Assembly (NCBI GenBank): GCA_036506495.1 | Contig: DASXRQ010000197.1 | Coordinates: 1-55,151 of the forward strand | Direction of reading: 5' to 3' | DNA from: DASXRC01 sp036506495 | GTDB taxonomy: Bacteria > Actinomycetota > Actinomycetes > Mycobacteriales > Micromonosporaceae | Length of the DNA: 55,151 bases | Shown: positions 1 to 8,422 of the stretch, one piece after another | Numbering within the stretch: the stretch's first letter is position 1 | How the letters are laid out: each line of letters opens with the position of its first letter | Translations under genes and position numbers: made by a program | Notes under the pieces: generated by a model | Told to the model about the DNA's origin: nothing | What the model saw: the letters and a program-made list of their open reading frames with translations, nothing else | The model's database searches: none

Positions 1-1
1 C

Positions 2-880
2 ACGGCGCTGCTGGGCTTCGTCGGGTTCGAGGCGTCCGCGGTGTTCTCCGAGGAGAGCAAGAACCCTCGACGCACGGTTCCGGCTGCGACCTACACGGCG
101 CTGATTGTCATCTGCGGGGTGTACGCACTCGCCTCGTGGGCGATGGTGGTCCACTTCGGAGGCGGGGAGGTGGCCAAGGTCGCGGGAGACCAGGGCCCGG
201 GCATGCTGTTCGGGATGTCCAACTCCACGATGGCCGAGATCGCCACGGTCCTGTTCATGACCTCGCTGTTCGCGGCGATGCTGAGCTTCCACAACGCCGT
301 TGGCCGCTACATGTTCGCACTGGGCCGGGAGCGCGTCCTGCCCGGCGTCCTCGGTCGCACGAACCTGCGCAATGGTGCGCCCCAGGCGGCCTCGGTGGCG
401 CAGTCCGTCGTCGGGCTGCTGGTCATCGTGGGGTACGCGATCGCGGGATGGGACCCGACCGTGAGGCTGTTCTTCTGGCTCGGGACGACCGGCGGCTTCG
501 GCGTACTGGCCTTGATCACGGTCACGGCCATCGCCGTCCTCGTGTACTTCGCTCGCGACCCGCAGGGGGAGAACCTCTGGCGGCGGGTCATCGCGCCGAG
601 CCTGGCACTCATCGGCCTGCTCTACATGATGTGGGCCGGAATCGACAACTACGCCACTCTCCTGGGAGTGCCGCCCGGTTCGACGCAGGCATGGGCGCTG
701 CCCGGCTCGTACGCCGTGGTCGCCGTCATCGGCATCCTGTACGGCCTGCTCCTGCGGACCACGAACCCCCGCGTCTACGAGGGCATCGGAATGGGGGCCA
801 ACGCGCCAGCCCGCCGCGAACAGACAAGCATGTTCGGCCAGCGCGAACCTTATTCCGACGCACGGACCCGGACCCGGTAG
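2..880 (+). CDS. APC-family amino acid permease (5' end cut by window edge)
   Basis: The reading frame is open from base 2, so the gene starts outside the window and only about its last 292 codons are seen. The first residues read GFVGFEASAVFSEESKNPRR followed by TVP, the conserved loop of the amino acid-polyamine-organocation (APC) superfamily. Several hydrophobic membrane segments follow, then a hydrophilic tail after the last segment. The protein should import or exchange an amino acid or amine across the cytoplasmic membrane; the substrate cannot be told from this part. A GTG at 41 lies inside the conserved motif and is not the real start. The gene converges on the protease gene on the other strand. 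Confidence 0.85.
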   Translation, partial: TALLGFVGFEASAVFSEESKNPRRTVPAATYTALIVICGVYALASWAMVVHFGGGEVAKVAGDQGPGMLFGMSNSTMAEIATVLFMTSLFAAMLSFHNAVGRYMFALGRERVLPGVLGRTNLRNGAPQAASVAQSVVGLLVIVGYAIAGWDPTVRLFFWLGTTGGFGVLALITVTAIAVLVYFARDPQGENLWRRVIAPSLALIGLLYMMWAGIDNYATLLGVPPGSTQAWALPGSYAVVAVIGILYGLLLRTTNPRVYEGIGMGANAPARREQTSMFGQREPYSDARTRTR

Positions 881-897
881 GGCCCGCCAGATCCTCG

Positions 898-956
898 CAA
901 CCTCGCCCGGGTTGGGTGATCAACTCATTGTTGATCACCCAACCCGGGCGAGGTTG
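898..956. repeat. Perfect 27-bp inverted repeat between convergent genes (repeat family 2, copy C)
   Basis: Bases 898-924 and 930-956 are exact reverse complements around a 5-base spacer. The arm starts CAACCTCGCCCGGG and ends GGGTGATCAAC. It lies 17 bp after the permease stop and 22 bp before the stop of the opposing gene, so it could act as a two-way terminator. A degenerate copy with the same arm ends lies at 32861-32919, so this looks like a dispersed element and not a one-off hairpin. Confidence 0.85.
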
Positions 957-978
957 GGCCGGCTCGGTCGTCCGGTGC

Positions 979-2109
979 CTAGGACGGCCGCGAGAGCGCG
1001 GCCAGTTGGATGGCGCGGGAGATGTCGCCGCGGCCGAGCACGCCGACGACCCGCCCGTCCGCCAAGACAAGCGCCAGGCCCGGACCGGGCACGCGCAGCC
1101 GGCGGGCGACATCGGCGAGCGAGTCGTCCGGCCCGACCACCGGTGCCTGAGCGTGCGGGACGCACACGTCGCGCAACCGCAGGCCGGCTCGGGTCGACGC
1201 CGGCACGCGGGCGAGCTGCGCAAGGTCCACGACCCCGACCGGTGAACCGTCCCAATCGATGACCGGGAAGGCGCGCTCGCGCCGGTGGCGGGCCACCGCG
1301 TTCACGAAGTCGTCGACGTTCTGGTTCGCGTACCCGAATCCGGTGTCGGTGTGCATCGCCTCGCGGACCGTGACGCGGCTGAGCACCTGCTGCGCCGTCG
1401 CGTCGGCCTGTTCGGCGCTGGCCGCCGACATGAGGAACCAACCGATCAACGACAGCCACAGCCCACTGAGCGTGCGCGTGAACACAACCTCCGCGGCGCC
1501 GGCGAGGACGAGCAGCATCCCAACGATGACGCCCCACCGGCTCGCGATGCGCTGCGCCGCGGCCCGGTCCCCCCGCCGCCACCACAGGGCGGCGCGCAGG
1601 ACCCTCCCGCCGTCGAGCGGGGCGCCGGGCAGCAGGTTGAACACCGCCAGCACGAGGTTGACCGCGGCGAGCCAACCGAGCGAGGCGACCACGACGGACG
1701 GCCATCCCAACGTGTCCGATGCCACGGCCGCGCCGAGGAAGACGGCGCCGCTCACCACGCTCGCACCGGGCCCCGCCAGCGCGATGAGCAGGTCGGCGCG
1801 CGGGTGCGGCGCGTCCCCGTCGAGCTCGGCGACCCCGCCCAGCAGCCACAGCGTGACGCTCTTCACCCCGACCCGGTAGTGCCGCGCGACAACCGCGTGC
1901 GACATCTCGTGCGCGAGCAGCGAGGCGAGGAACAGAACGCTCGCGAGGCTGGCCGCGGTCCAGTACGCGACGCCGGAGCGGCCGGGCGCGGCGGCGGGCA
2001 GGACGCTGAGCGCCACCCCTTGCGCCAGTAGCAGCGCGATGACCAGCACCGACCAGTGGATGCCCACCGGAATCCCCAGGATCCGGCCCAGCCGCAGGCT
2101 CTGCCGCAT
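979..2109 (-). CDS. Site-2 protease family (M50) membrane metalloprotease with CBS domains
   Basis: A 376-residue membrane protein. Residues 67-71 are HEMSH, the HExxH zinc motif, and residues 158-168 read NLLPGAPLDGG, whose aspartate (D166) is the third zinc ligand of the family. Membrane segments surround both motifs. The last roughly 120 residues form a pair of CBS-type domains, as in the Rv2625c/MJ0392 group, which may sense a nucleotide. Such enzymes cut substrates within the membrane; the substrate here is unknown. The ATG at 2109 is preceded by GGGAG. An in-frame extension upstream overlaps the next gene out of frame and is not real. Confidence 0.85.
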   Translation of the reverse strand: MRQSLRLGRILGIPVGIHWSVLVIALLLAQGVALSVLPAAAPGRSGVAYWTAASLASVLFLASLLAHEMSHAVVARHYRVGVKSVTLWLLGGVAELDGDAPHPRADLLIALAGPGASVVSGAVFLGAAVASDTLGWPSVVVASLGWLAAVNLVLAVFNLLPGAPLDGGRVLRAALWWRRGDRAAAQRIASRWGVIVGMLLVLAGAAEVVFTRTLSGLWLSLIGWFLMSAASAEQADATAQQVLSRVTVREAMHTDTGFGYANQNVDDFVNAVARHRRERAFPVIDWDGSPVGVVDLAQLARVPASTRAGLRLRDVCVPHAQAPVVGPDDSLADVARRLRVPGPGLALVLADGRVVGVLGRGDISRAIQLAALSRPS

Positions 2110-2198
2110 GACGCTCCCGTATGTCGTCCCTAGCTGAACTGTGCACCTCTGTCCCGGTGCGCGACCAGGCAGCGGGTCAGGAACGAACGACGGCGCGC

Positions 2199-2687
2199 CT
2201 AATTGGCACGCGGCGGAACCGCCACGATCCGGGCGACCCGGTCCGCGACCGCCGGGTCGACGTAAAGGTCGTAGCGGTCGGCCACGAACCGCGTCGCCGC
2301 ACCCGCGTCGGAGTGCGTCGCGATCAGAATCTGGGTGGCGCCGACGGAGAGCGCGCCCACCACGCCGCCGAGCAGGATGCCCCATAGCAGCATGTGGCCC
2401 ATGCGCTCGGGCGGGGTATCGCCGATCGCGGCCACGAATACCGCGAGCATGCCGCCCGCCCAGGCGAGGCCGAATCCGCCCAGCACCGCCGCGCGACCGG
2501 CACCGAGCCAGCCCGGGCGGCCGTTGCGGTGGAAGCCGCGACCGATGACAGCCGTGCGGTTCGCGGGCACCCGCGCCTCCACCAGCGCCTCCATGACCCG
2601 CTCCACCGCGGCGTACCGGGTGAACGACGCGACCGGCACCGCCGGCGCCAGGCCAGGCCCGCCGGGTTCGTCCATCGCCGTGTTCAT
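2199..2687 (-). CDS. Small stress-type protein with a YflT-like N-terminal domain and two membrane segments
   Basis: A 162-residue protein. Its N-terminal third (SFTRYAAVERVMEALVEARV) resembles the domain of Bacillus general stress protein 17M (YflT), a small ferredoxin-like fold. Two glycine/alanine-rich hydrophobic segments follow, about residues 67-90 and 100-122. ATG 2687 was chosen because AGGGGTGG precedes it at good distance. It sits upstream of and parallel to the site-2 protease gene, so the two may be co-expressed. The stress role is inferred from the family only. Confidence 0.6.
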   Translation of the reverse strand: MNTAMDEPGGPGLAPAVPVASFTRYAAVERVMEALVEARVPANRTAVIGRGFHRNGRPGWLGAGRAAVLGGFGLAWAGGMLAVFVAAIGDTPPERMGHMLLWGILLGGVVGALSVGATQILIATHSDAGAATRFVADRYDLYVDPAVADRVARIVAVPPRAN

Positions 2688-2804
2688 GTCTTCCACCCCT
2701 ACTGACGTGCGCCGACGCCCCGCTGACGTGCGTGGGAACGCTCCGTGCGTACCCAACGGTCGCGTGGATCATGCGCGGCCGGCCGGAACAGGTGGACGCC
2801 GGCG

Positions 2805-3713
2805 CTAACCGCGGCTGGGTCCCCCTACTTCAACGAACTGTGGGACGGACGGGGCGCGGTGCCGCCCGGCTGCGACCGCGTGGTGGTGTTGCGGTTCGGC
2901 GTACCGGGTCAGTCCGATCACCGCGGCGAGCGTGACGAGGAAGCCGAGCCCGGCCAGCCACTCCCGGCCCGGCCAGATCTTGTCGTTGAGCAGAAGCAAA
3001 CCGACGATCGCGGCGGGCACCGCGCCGGCGGCGTCCATGGCCGCGACGGCTGCGGTGGTGGAGCCGCGCTGCATGGCCAGGCCCAGCAGCAGTTGGCCGA
3101 CGATCGACAGGGCGACCAGCAGGTACAGCAATGGCCCTCGAACGAGGTCGGAGACCGAGTGCGCCGACGCGAGGGGCCGGGCAGCGACGGCGGCGGCCGA
3201 GAACGCCAGCCCGGCCAGTGAACCGAGGGCCACCGAACCGGGCGGGCCATGGACGCGTACGGCGAAGAAGCCGGCCACGGCGATCGCGAGGAGCGCGACG
3301 ACCAGCGCGATCACCCCGCCGGTCCCCAGCTGGTTGGCGGGTGCCGGCTCGGCGGCCAGGACCAGGGCGCCGACCCCGAAGAACAGCAGGACGAGCAGGC
3401 CCACCTCCGCCGCCGGGAGCCGCCAGCGGAGGACCACCACGCCGAGGACCGCGGTCACGCCGAGGCCCGCGGCCACGCTGGCCTGGACGAGGAACAGTGG
3501 CAGGTCGCGCCGGGCCAGGAACGCGAGAACGAAGCCGAGCAACTGGCAGCCCAGCCCGATCAGGTACGTGCGGTGGCCGGCCAGCCGCAGCAGCAGGCTG
3601 GGATCGAGCGTGTGGTGCACGCTGGTGCGCGCGGCGGCGATTGACTGCAGCAGGTTGGCGACCCCGTACGCGGCGATCATGGCCGCGAGGAAGGACCAAC
3701 CCGAGGACACCAC
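2805..3713 (-). CDS. Multi-pass membrane protein, DMT-like (drug/metabolite transporter-type)
   Basis: About 302 residues with some nine to ten hydrophobic segments, separated by short loops, and a basic, histidine-rich tail. The pattern resembles EamA/DMT-type integral membrane proteins; no substrate can be assigned. Two adjacent GTG codons (3713 and 3710) can start it. I prefer 3713 because a TATCCT -10-like hexamer ends 6 nt upstream, as for many genes here. It follows hisN on the same strand at 34 bp. Confidence 0.6.
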   Translation of the reverse strand: MVSSGWSFLAAMIAAYGVANLLQSIAAARTSVHHTLDPSLLLRLAGHRTYLIGLGCQLLGFVLAFLARRDLPLFLVQASVAAGLGVTAVLGVVVLRWRLPAAEVGLLVLLFFGVGALVLAAEPAPANQLGTGGVIALVVALLAIAVAGFFAVRVHGPPGSVALGSLAGLAFSAAAVAARPLASAHSVSDLVRGPLLYLLVALSIVGQLLLGLAMQRGSTTAAVAAMDAAGAVPAAIVGLLLLNDKIWPGREWLAGLGFLVTLAAVIGLTRYAEPQHHHAVAAGRHRAPSVPQFVEVGGPSRG

Positions 3714-3747
3714 CCGGCGAGGATAGACCCCACCGGTCCGGCTCGCT

Positions 3748-4563
3748 CTAGACTGGCCCGTAACCCGAGCCGGTGAGCCTTTCGAGCAGATCGTTGTGGA
3801 TTCTTCCATTGCTGGCGATCGCACTGCCGCCGCCGGCCCCGGTCCGACCGGTCAGGTCGGTGAAGCTGCCGCCGGCCTCGCCGACGATCGGGATCAGCGC
3901 GGCCACGTCCCAGAGGGACAGCTCGGGCTCGACCATCGCGTCGACGGCGCCCTCGGCGACCAGCACGTAGCCGTAGAAGTCGCCGTAGGCCCGGCTACGC
4001 CAGGTTTGCCGCATGATGTCCAGCATCGCGGTCAGTCGTCCCGTCTCCTCCCAGCCGTGCAGCGAGGAGTAGCAGAACGACGCGTCGGCCAGTCGGCGTA
4101 CGCCCGAGACCTTGATCGGCGTGGCTGCGGCGGTGTGCCGGCCCGCGTACGCCCCGTGCCCGACGGCCGCCCACCAGCGGCGCCCGAGCGCGGGCGCGGA
4201 GACCAGCCCGACGACCGGCTGATCGCCCTCCATGAGCGCGATCAGCGTGGCCCAGATGGGTACGCCGCGGATGAAGTTCTTCGTTCCGTCGATCGGGTCG
4301 ATCACCCACTGCCGGGTCCCCGGCCCCGCGGCGGCCTCGGTGACGCCGAACTCCTCGCCGAGCACGGCATCCCGTGGGCGGGTACGGGCCAGCGTGGCTC
4401 GGAGCGCCTTCTCCACGGCGGTGTCGGCGTCGGAGACCGGCGTCAGGTCCGGCTTGGACCGCACGTGAAGGTCCAGCGCCCGGAAGCGGGACATCGATAC
4501 CGAGTCGGCAGTGTCCGCCAGCACGTGGGCCAGGGACAGGTCGTCGGCGTACCGGGGGGCCAC
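3748..4563 (-). CDS. hisN: Histidinol-phosphatase of the inositol monophosphatase family
   Basis: A 271-residue member of the Mg2+-dependent inositol monophosphatase superfamily. The metal-site motifs are all present: GEEFG at 69-73, WVIDPIDGTKNF from 86 (D89, D92) and SLWDVAAL with D219. In actinobacteria this subgroup next to rsgA and aroA is annotated HisN, which removes phosphate from L-histidinol phosphate in histidine synthesis. Action on inositol phosphate is the alternative. The GTG start at 4563 has TAGGTT 6 nt upstream and no Shine-Dalgarno sequence, suggesting a leaderless transcript. Confidence 0.8.
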   Translation of the reverse strand: MAPRYADDLSLAHVLADTADSVSMSRFRALDLHVRSKPDLTPVSDADTAVEKALRATLARTRPRDAVLGEEFGVTEAAAGPGTRQWVIDPIDGTKNFIRGVPIWATLIALMEGDQPVVGLVSAPALGRRWWAAVGHGAYAGRHTAAATPIKVSGVRRLADASFCYSSLHGWEETGRLTAMLDIMRQTWRSRAYGDFYGYVLVAEGAVDAMVEPELSLWDVAALIPIVGEAGGSFTDLTGRTGAGGGSAIASNGRIHNDLLERLTGSGYGPV

Positions 4564-4622
4564 GGCTGCAACCTAGCGGATCGAGCCGGAGATCGGCGGC
4601 ACCTGCTCGCGTCGCGGCGCGG

Positions 4623-5651
4623 CTACTCAGTTTCCCCTGCTCGCGATGCCAGCAGGCGGCGGTAGGAAGCGAGCCGGCGGGGATCGGCGCGGCCCGCGGC
4701 GACCCACGCGTCCAGTGCACAGTCGGCCTCGGCGGCGGTGTGTTCGCAATTGGGCGGGCACTCGAGGGTGCCCTCGATCAGATCCGGAAAGCCGTGCAGC
4801 AGGCTCTCGGGCGATACGTGCGCCAGCCCGAAGCTGCGGATGCCGGGCGTGTCCACGATCCAGCCCGGATCCCTGCGCGACCGAGGGGACGGCTTCGGCA
4901 GTCGCAGCGCCACCGCGCTACTGGACGTGTGCCGACCCTTGCCGATCGCGCTGACCACGCCGACCGCGCGTCCGGCGTCCGGGACGAGCCGGTTGACGAG
5001 GGTCGATTTGCCGACGCCGGAGTGGCCCACGAGCACGGAGATGCGGCCGGTCAGGGCGGCCAGCAGGGTGTCGAGCGGGGCGTCCGGCCGGCACAGCACA
5101 TGCGGCAGGTCAAGCTCCGCGTAGTACTCGAGCACCTGGTCCGGCCCGGCGAGGTCGGCCTTGGTCAGGCACAGCAGCGGGTCGACGTCGGCGTCGTACG
5201 CCGCGACCAGGCACCGGTCGATGAAGCCGGTGCGCGGGGGCGGGTCGGCCAGCGAGCTGACGATGACGAGCTGGTCGGCGTTGGCCACGACCACCCGCTC
5301 GAGCCGGCCTTCGGTCGTCGTCTCGTCGTCGTCGGCGGTGCGGCGCAGCACCGAGCGGCGCTCACTGATGCGGACGATCCGCGCCAGCGCTCCGGTCGAG
5401 CCCGTGGTGTCGCCCACGAGAGCCACCCGATCGCCGACCACCACGGACTTGCGCCCCAGCTCGCGGGCCCGCATGGCGACGACCGGCCGTTCGTCGACGA
5501 CGCAGGTGTACCGGCCGCGGTCGACCGCGATGACGAAGCCGTCGACGGCGTCGGTGTGCTTCGGCCGCGTACGGGTGCGGGGGCGCGAGGACCGGGGCGG
5601 GCGGACCCGGACGTCGTCCTCGTCGTACTCCCTGCGCTTGGTTCCCGTCAG
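4623..5651 (-). CDS. rsgA: Ribosome small-subunit-dependent GTPase A, with a probable CTG start
   Basis: A circularly permuted GTPase that helps mature the 30S ribosomal subunit. Counting from the proposed start: an N-terminal OB-fold region, then TKAD (163-166, G4), GHSGVGKST (199-207, G1), DTPG (257-260, G3) and a C-terminal zinc knuckle C288-C292-H294-C301. No ATG or GTG fits the expected N-terminus (KRREYDEDDVRVRP, as in M. tuberculosis Rv3228c). A CTG at 5651 is 5 nt after GGGGAGG. An in-frame TTG at 5687 overlaps the end of aroA and is the alternative. The 5' end meets the aroA stop region, so the two are probably co-transcribed. Confidence 0.88.
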   Translation of the reverse strand: MTGTKRREYDEDDVRVRPPRSSRPRTRTRPKHTDAVDGFVIAVDRGRYTCVVDERPVVAMRARELGRKSVVVGDRVALVGDTTGSTGALARIVRISERRSVLRRTADDDETTTEGRLERVVVANADQLVIVSSLADPPPRTGFIDRCLVAAYDADVDPLLCLTKADLAGPDQVLEYYAELDLPHVLCRPDAPLDTLLAALTGRISVLVGHSGVGKSTLVNRLVPDAGRAVGVVSAIGKGRHTSSSAVALRLPKPSPRSRRDPGWIVDTPGIRSFGLAHVSPESLLHGFPDLIEGTLECPPNCEHTAAEADCALDAWVAAGRADPRRLASYRRLLASRAGETE

Positions 5652-5670
5652 CGCGACCTCCCCTTCGGTC

Positions 5671-6972
5671 CTACCTTCGGCGACCAACCATCGCCGACCA
5701 TAGTGCCGGGAAGTCGGGCATGGTCTTCGACGTACACGCCACATCGGTCAGCTCCACGCCCGGCACGGCCAGCCCCACCACCGCGGCGGCGTGCGCGATC
5801 CGGTGGTCGTCGTACGTCTGGAACGACCCGCCACGCAGTGGCCGCGGTCGGATCCGCAGGCCGTCGTCGAGCTCGGTCACGTCGGCACCGAGCCCGCCGA
5901 GTTCCCGCGCGAGCGCGGCGATCCGGTCGGCCTCGTGCCCGCGGATGTGGCCCACCCCGGTCAGCCGGGAGGGAGAGTCGGCGAGTGCGGCGAGGGCCGC
6001 CAGCACCGGGGTCAGCTCCGAAACGTCTGACAGGTCGGCGTCGATGCCGTGGATCTTGCCGGTTCCGCGCACGGTGAGCCCGTCGGTGCCGAGCCGGACC
6101 TCGCCACCCATCTCGTGCAGCAGTGCGCGCACCCGATCGACGGGCTGTGTGCTGCTGCGCGGCCAGGCGAGCAGTGTCACCTCGCCGCCCGTCACCAGCG
6201 CGGCGGCGAAGAAGGGGGCGGCGCCGGAGAGGTCGGGCTCGATGTCCCACCCCCGTCCGATCAGCCGGCCGGGCTCCACGGCCCACACGTCCGGGGTGGA
6301 GTCGTCCACGGCGGCCCCGACCGCCCGCAGCATCTGAACGGTCATCTGCACATGCGGCCGGCTGGGCACCGGCGGCCCCTCGTGCCGCACCACCAACCCG
6401 TGGTCGAAATCCGCGGCGGCCAGCAGCAGGCCGGACACCAGCTGACTGGACGCGGACGCGTCGATGGTCACCTCGCCGCCGGTCACCCGGCCGACCCCGT
6501 GCACGGTCAGTGGCAGGCCGCCCGAATCGGAGGCATCGATGCGTACGCCCACCGCCCGCAGCGCCTGCACGAGCGGCCCGAGCGGGCGCTCGCGGGCGCG
6601 CTTGTCGCCGTCGAACGTGACGGGACCGTCGGCCAGACCGGCGACCGGTGGCAGGAACCGCATGACCGTGCCGGCCAGGCCGACATCGACCTGGGCCGGC
6701 CCGTGCAGCGGTCGCGGGCGCACCACCCACCGGTCGTCGTCCACGGTGGACACATGCGAACCCATGGCCCGCAGGCCGATGGCCATCAGCATGGTGTCGC
6801 GTGCCCGCAACGGTGCCCGCAGCGTGGACGGGCCGACCGATACCGCACTGAGTACGAGCGCCCGGGCAGTCATCGACTTCGATCCGGGTAGGCGGACCGT
6901 GGCCGAGACGGGCTCGCCGGCCGTCGGTGCCATCCACGGGTTGGGTGCCCGGGTGGCGGTCAGGTTGTTCAC
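5671..6972 (-). CDS. aroA: 3-phosphoshikimate 1-carboxyvinyltransferase (EPSP synthase)
   Basis: A 433-residue enzyme of the shikimate pathway, joining shikimate 3-phosphate and phosphoenolpyruvate on the way to aromatic amino acids. It shows the family motifs LPGSKSMTARALVLS near the N-terminus, GLAGTVMRFLPPVAGL, DGDKRARERP and YDDHRIAHAAAVVGL. The usual TNR after GSKS is TAR here. The GTG start at 6972 has CAGACT 6 nt upstream, so it may be leaderless. It is divergent from the SRAP gene, as in M. tuberculosis (Rv3227/Rv3226c). Confidence 0.93.
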   Translation of the reverse strand: MNNLTATRAPNPWMAPTAGEPVSATVRLPGSKSMTARALVLSAVSVGPSTLRAPLRARDTMLMAIGLRAMGSHVSTVDDDRWVVRPRPLHGPAQVDVGLAGTVMRFLPPVAGLADGPVTFDGDKRARERPLGPLVQALRAVGVRIDASDSGGLPLTVHGVGRVTGGEVTIDASASSQLVSGLLLAAADFDHGLVVRHEGPPVPSRPHVQMTVQMLRAVGAAVDDSTPDVWAVEPGRLIGRGWDIEPDLSGAAPFFAAALVTGGEVTLLAWPRSSTQPVDRVRALLHEMGGEVRLGTDGLTVRGTGKIHGIDADLSDVSELTPVLAALAALADSPSRLTGVGHIRGHEADRIAALARELGGLGADVTELDDGLRIRPRPLRGGSFQTYDDHRIAHAAAVVGLAVPGVELTDVACTSKTMPDFPALWSAMVGRRR

Positions 6973-7071
6973 CCCTACAGTCTGCCGCCCGTCGGGCGCG
7001 GAGAGTGGTCGTCCGGCGGTCACTTCCGAGTACCGGGACGGACGCGCCGGCGGGCCGCGTACGTTGGGCTC

Positions 7072-7791
7072 ATGTGCGGGCGGTACGCGACGACGCGCGG
7101 CGTGGCGGACCTGTCCGCGCTCTTCGACGGGATCGACGACATCGGCACGCTGTCCCCCGACTACAACGTCGCCCCGACCGATCCGGTCCCGATCGTCCGG
7201 ATGTCCGAGCGCCTGGGTGGCCGTGCGCTCAGCCTCGCGCGGTGGGGGCTCGTACCGGCCTGGGCGCGCGACCCGCGCCAGGGTGCCCGCATGATTAACG
7301 CCCGCGCCGAGACCGTCGCCAGGTCGAGCGCGTTCGGGCCGTCGTTCGCCCGCCGCCGTTGCCTGGTGCCGGCCGACGGCTGGTACGAGTGGGTGAAGCT
7401 CGGCGTCAAGGGCCGGCGCGCGTACTACATGACACCGGCCGACGGCGGCGTCCTCGCCTTCGCCGGCCTCTGGACGACGTGGGGTGAGGGTGACGGTCGG
7501 CTGCTGACGTGCAGCATCGTCACGACCGCAGCGCTCGGCGAGCTCGCGTCGGTGCACGATCGGATGCCGTTGGCGTTGCCGAGGTCTCGGTGGGCGGAGT
7601 GGCTGATCGGGCCGGCCGATCCGGCGTCGCTGCTCGCTCCGCCGCCCGCCGACCTGCTCGCCGGTATCGAGATTCGTCCGGTCGGGCCCGCGGTGGGGGA
7701 CGTTCGCAACGACGGCCCGGCACTCATCGAGCGCATCGACGCCGGGCCGTTGACGCCACCCGACGAGCCGGTCGATCTCACGCTGTTCTGA
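7072..7791 (+). CDS. SRAP-family abasic-site DNA-protein crosslinking protein (YedK/HMCES type)
   Basis: A 239-residue SOS-response-associated peptidase family protein. C2 (in MCGRY) becomes the residue that covalently traps abasic sites in single-stranded DNA after methionine removal. N76 (MINARAET), E106 (DGWYEW) and H162 (ASVHDRMP) match the E. coli YedK catalytic residues N75, E105 and H160. All catalytic residues are intact. The ATG at 7072 has TACGTT 6 nt upstream, consistent with a leaderless transcript. It diverges from aroA. Confidence 0.92.
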   Translation: MCGRYATTRGVADLSALFDGIDDIGTLSPDYNVAPTDPVPIVRMSERLGGRALSLARWGLVPAWARDPRQGARMINARAETVARSSAFGPSFARRRCLVPADGWYEWVKLGVKGRRAYYMTPADGGVLAFAGLWTTWGEGDGRLLTCSIVTTAALGELASVHDRMPLALPRSRWAEWLIGPADPASLLAPPPADLLAGIEIRPVGPAVGDVRNDGPALIERIDAGPLTPPDEPVDLTLF

Positions 7792-7983
7792 GCGTACGCA
7801 TCGACGGAGCTGATTTGCCGGAGTTGATGGTGAATCGTCATCTCAACTGATGCGCGATCTGACGCAGCCTCTTGTCTGTTCAGGTGGGAGTGCGATAAAA
7901 CACAACGCCGGCAGTTTGGAGTGACCTCGCACGAGGCGGGTCACGCGCACGAGCGGTGCCGGACCCACGGGGGAGGTGGGTGG

Positions 7984-8379
7984 ATGACTCGGGCGCGGAT
8001 GCCACGCCCACACGAGGTCGCCGCTGCGCGGAGGGACCCGCGGCTGCTGAAGGCGATCACTGAACGGCACCGGGATCCAGCCTGGCGTACGAGAGGCCTG
8101 TGCCAGACCGTCGATCCGGAGACGTTCTTCCCGGCGCCCAACGAGGCCGCCGACGCCGCCGTCGCGCTGTGCCGGACCTGCGACGTGCAGGGTTCGTGTC
8201 TGGCCTGGGCACTGGACGTCGGAGACTGCCACGGCGTCTGGGGTGGCACGACACCCCGCGAACGGCGCGCGATGCTCGTCGCCTGGCGCAGCGAACCGCA
8301 CCGCGAGGCGGAAACCGAGGACGACGGTCCGCCGGTGCGTGACCAACTGCTCACGCTCATGCCGGCCAACACACTCTAG
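7984..8379 (+). CDS. WhiB-family iron-sulfur transcription factor (Wbl paralogue)
   Basis: A 131-residue WhiB-like protein. It has the four [4Fe-4S] cysteines in the order C-Xn-C-X2-C-X5-C (GLCQTVD, then CRTCDVQGSC) and the GVWGGTTPRERR turn that binds the principal sigma factor. There is no C-terminal AT-hook as in WhiB7, and the sequence is distinct from the WhiB1 encoded at 19847, so I leave the paralogue unnamed. ATG 7984 follows GGGGGAGGTGG. A GTG at 7921 would add 21 residues but lacks this site. The 190 bp upstream contain an AT-richer stretch (GATAAAACACAA, about 7893) that is a likely promoter region. Confidence 0.9.
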   Translation: MTRARMPRPHEVAAARRDPRLLKAITERHRDPAWRTRGLCQTVDPETFFPAPNEAADAAVALCRTCDVQGSCLAWALDVGDCHGVWGGTTPRERRAMLVAWRSEPHREAETEDDGPPVRDQLLTLMPANTL

Positions 8380-8422
8380 GGGCGGGTCGCCCGGCGCCGG
8401 CCCGGTCGGTGACGATGAGCGT

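Noticed and set aside
898..956. Insertion-sequence ends
   Set aside because: No transposase gene or target-site duplication is visible, and the two arms are separated by only 5 bases.
979..2772. Apparent fusion of the site-2 protease with a longer N-terminal part
   Set aside because: The extra codons overlap the stress-type gene out of frame and are Arg/Gly-rich noise; the real protease start is at 2109.
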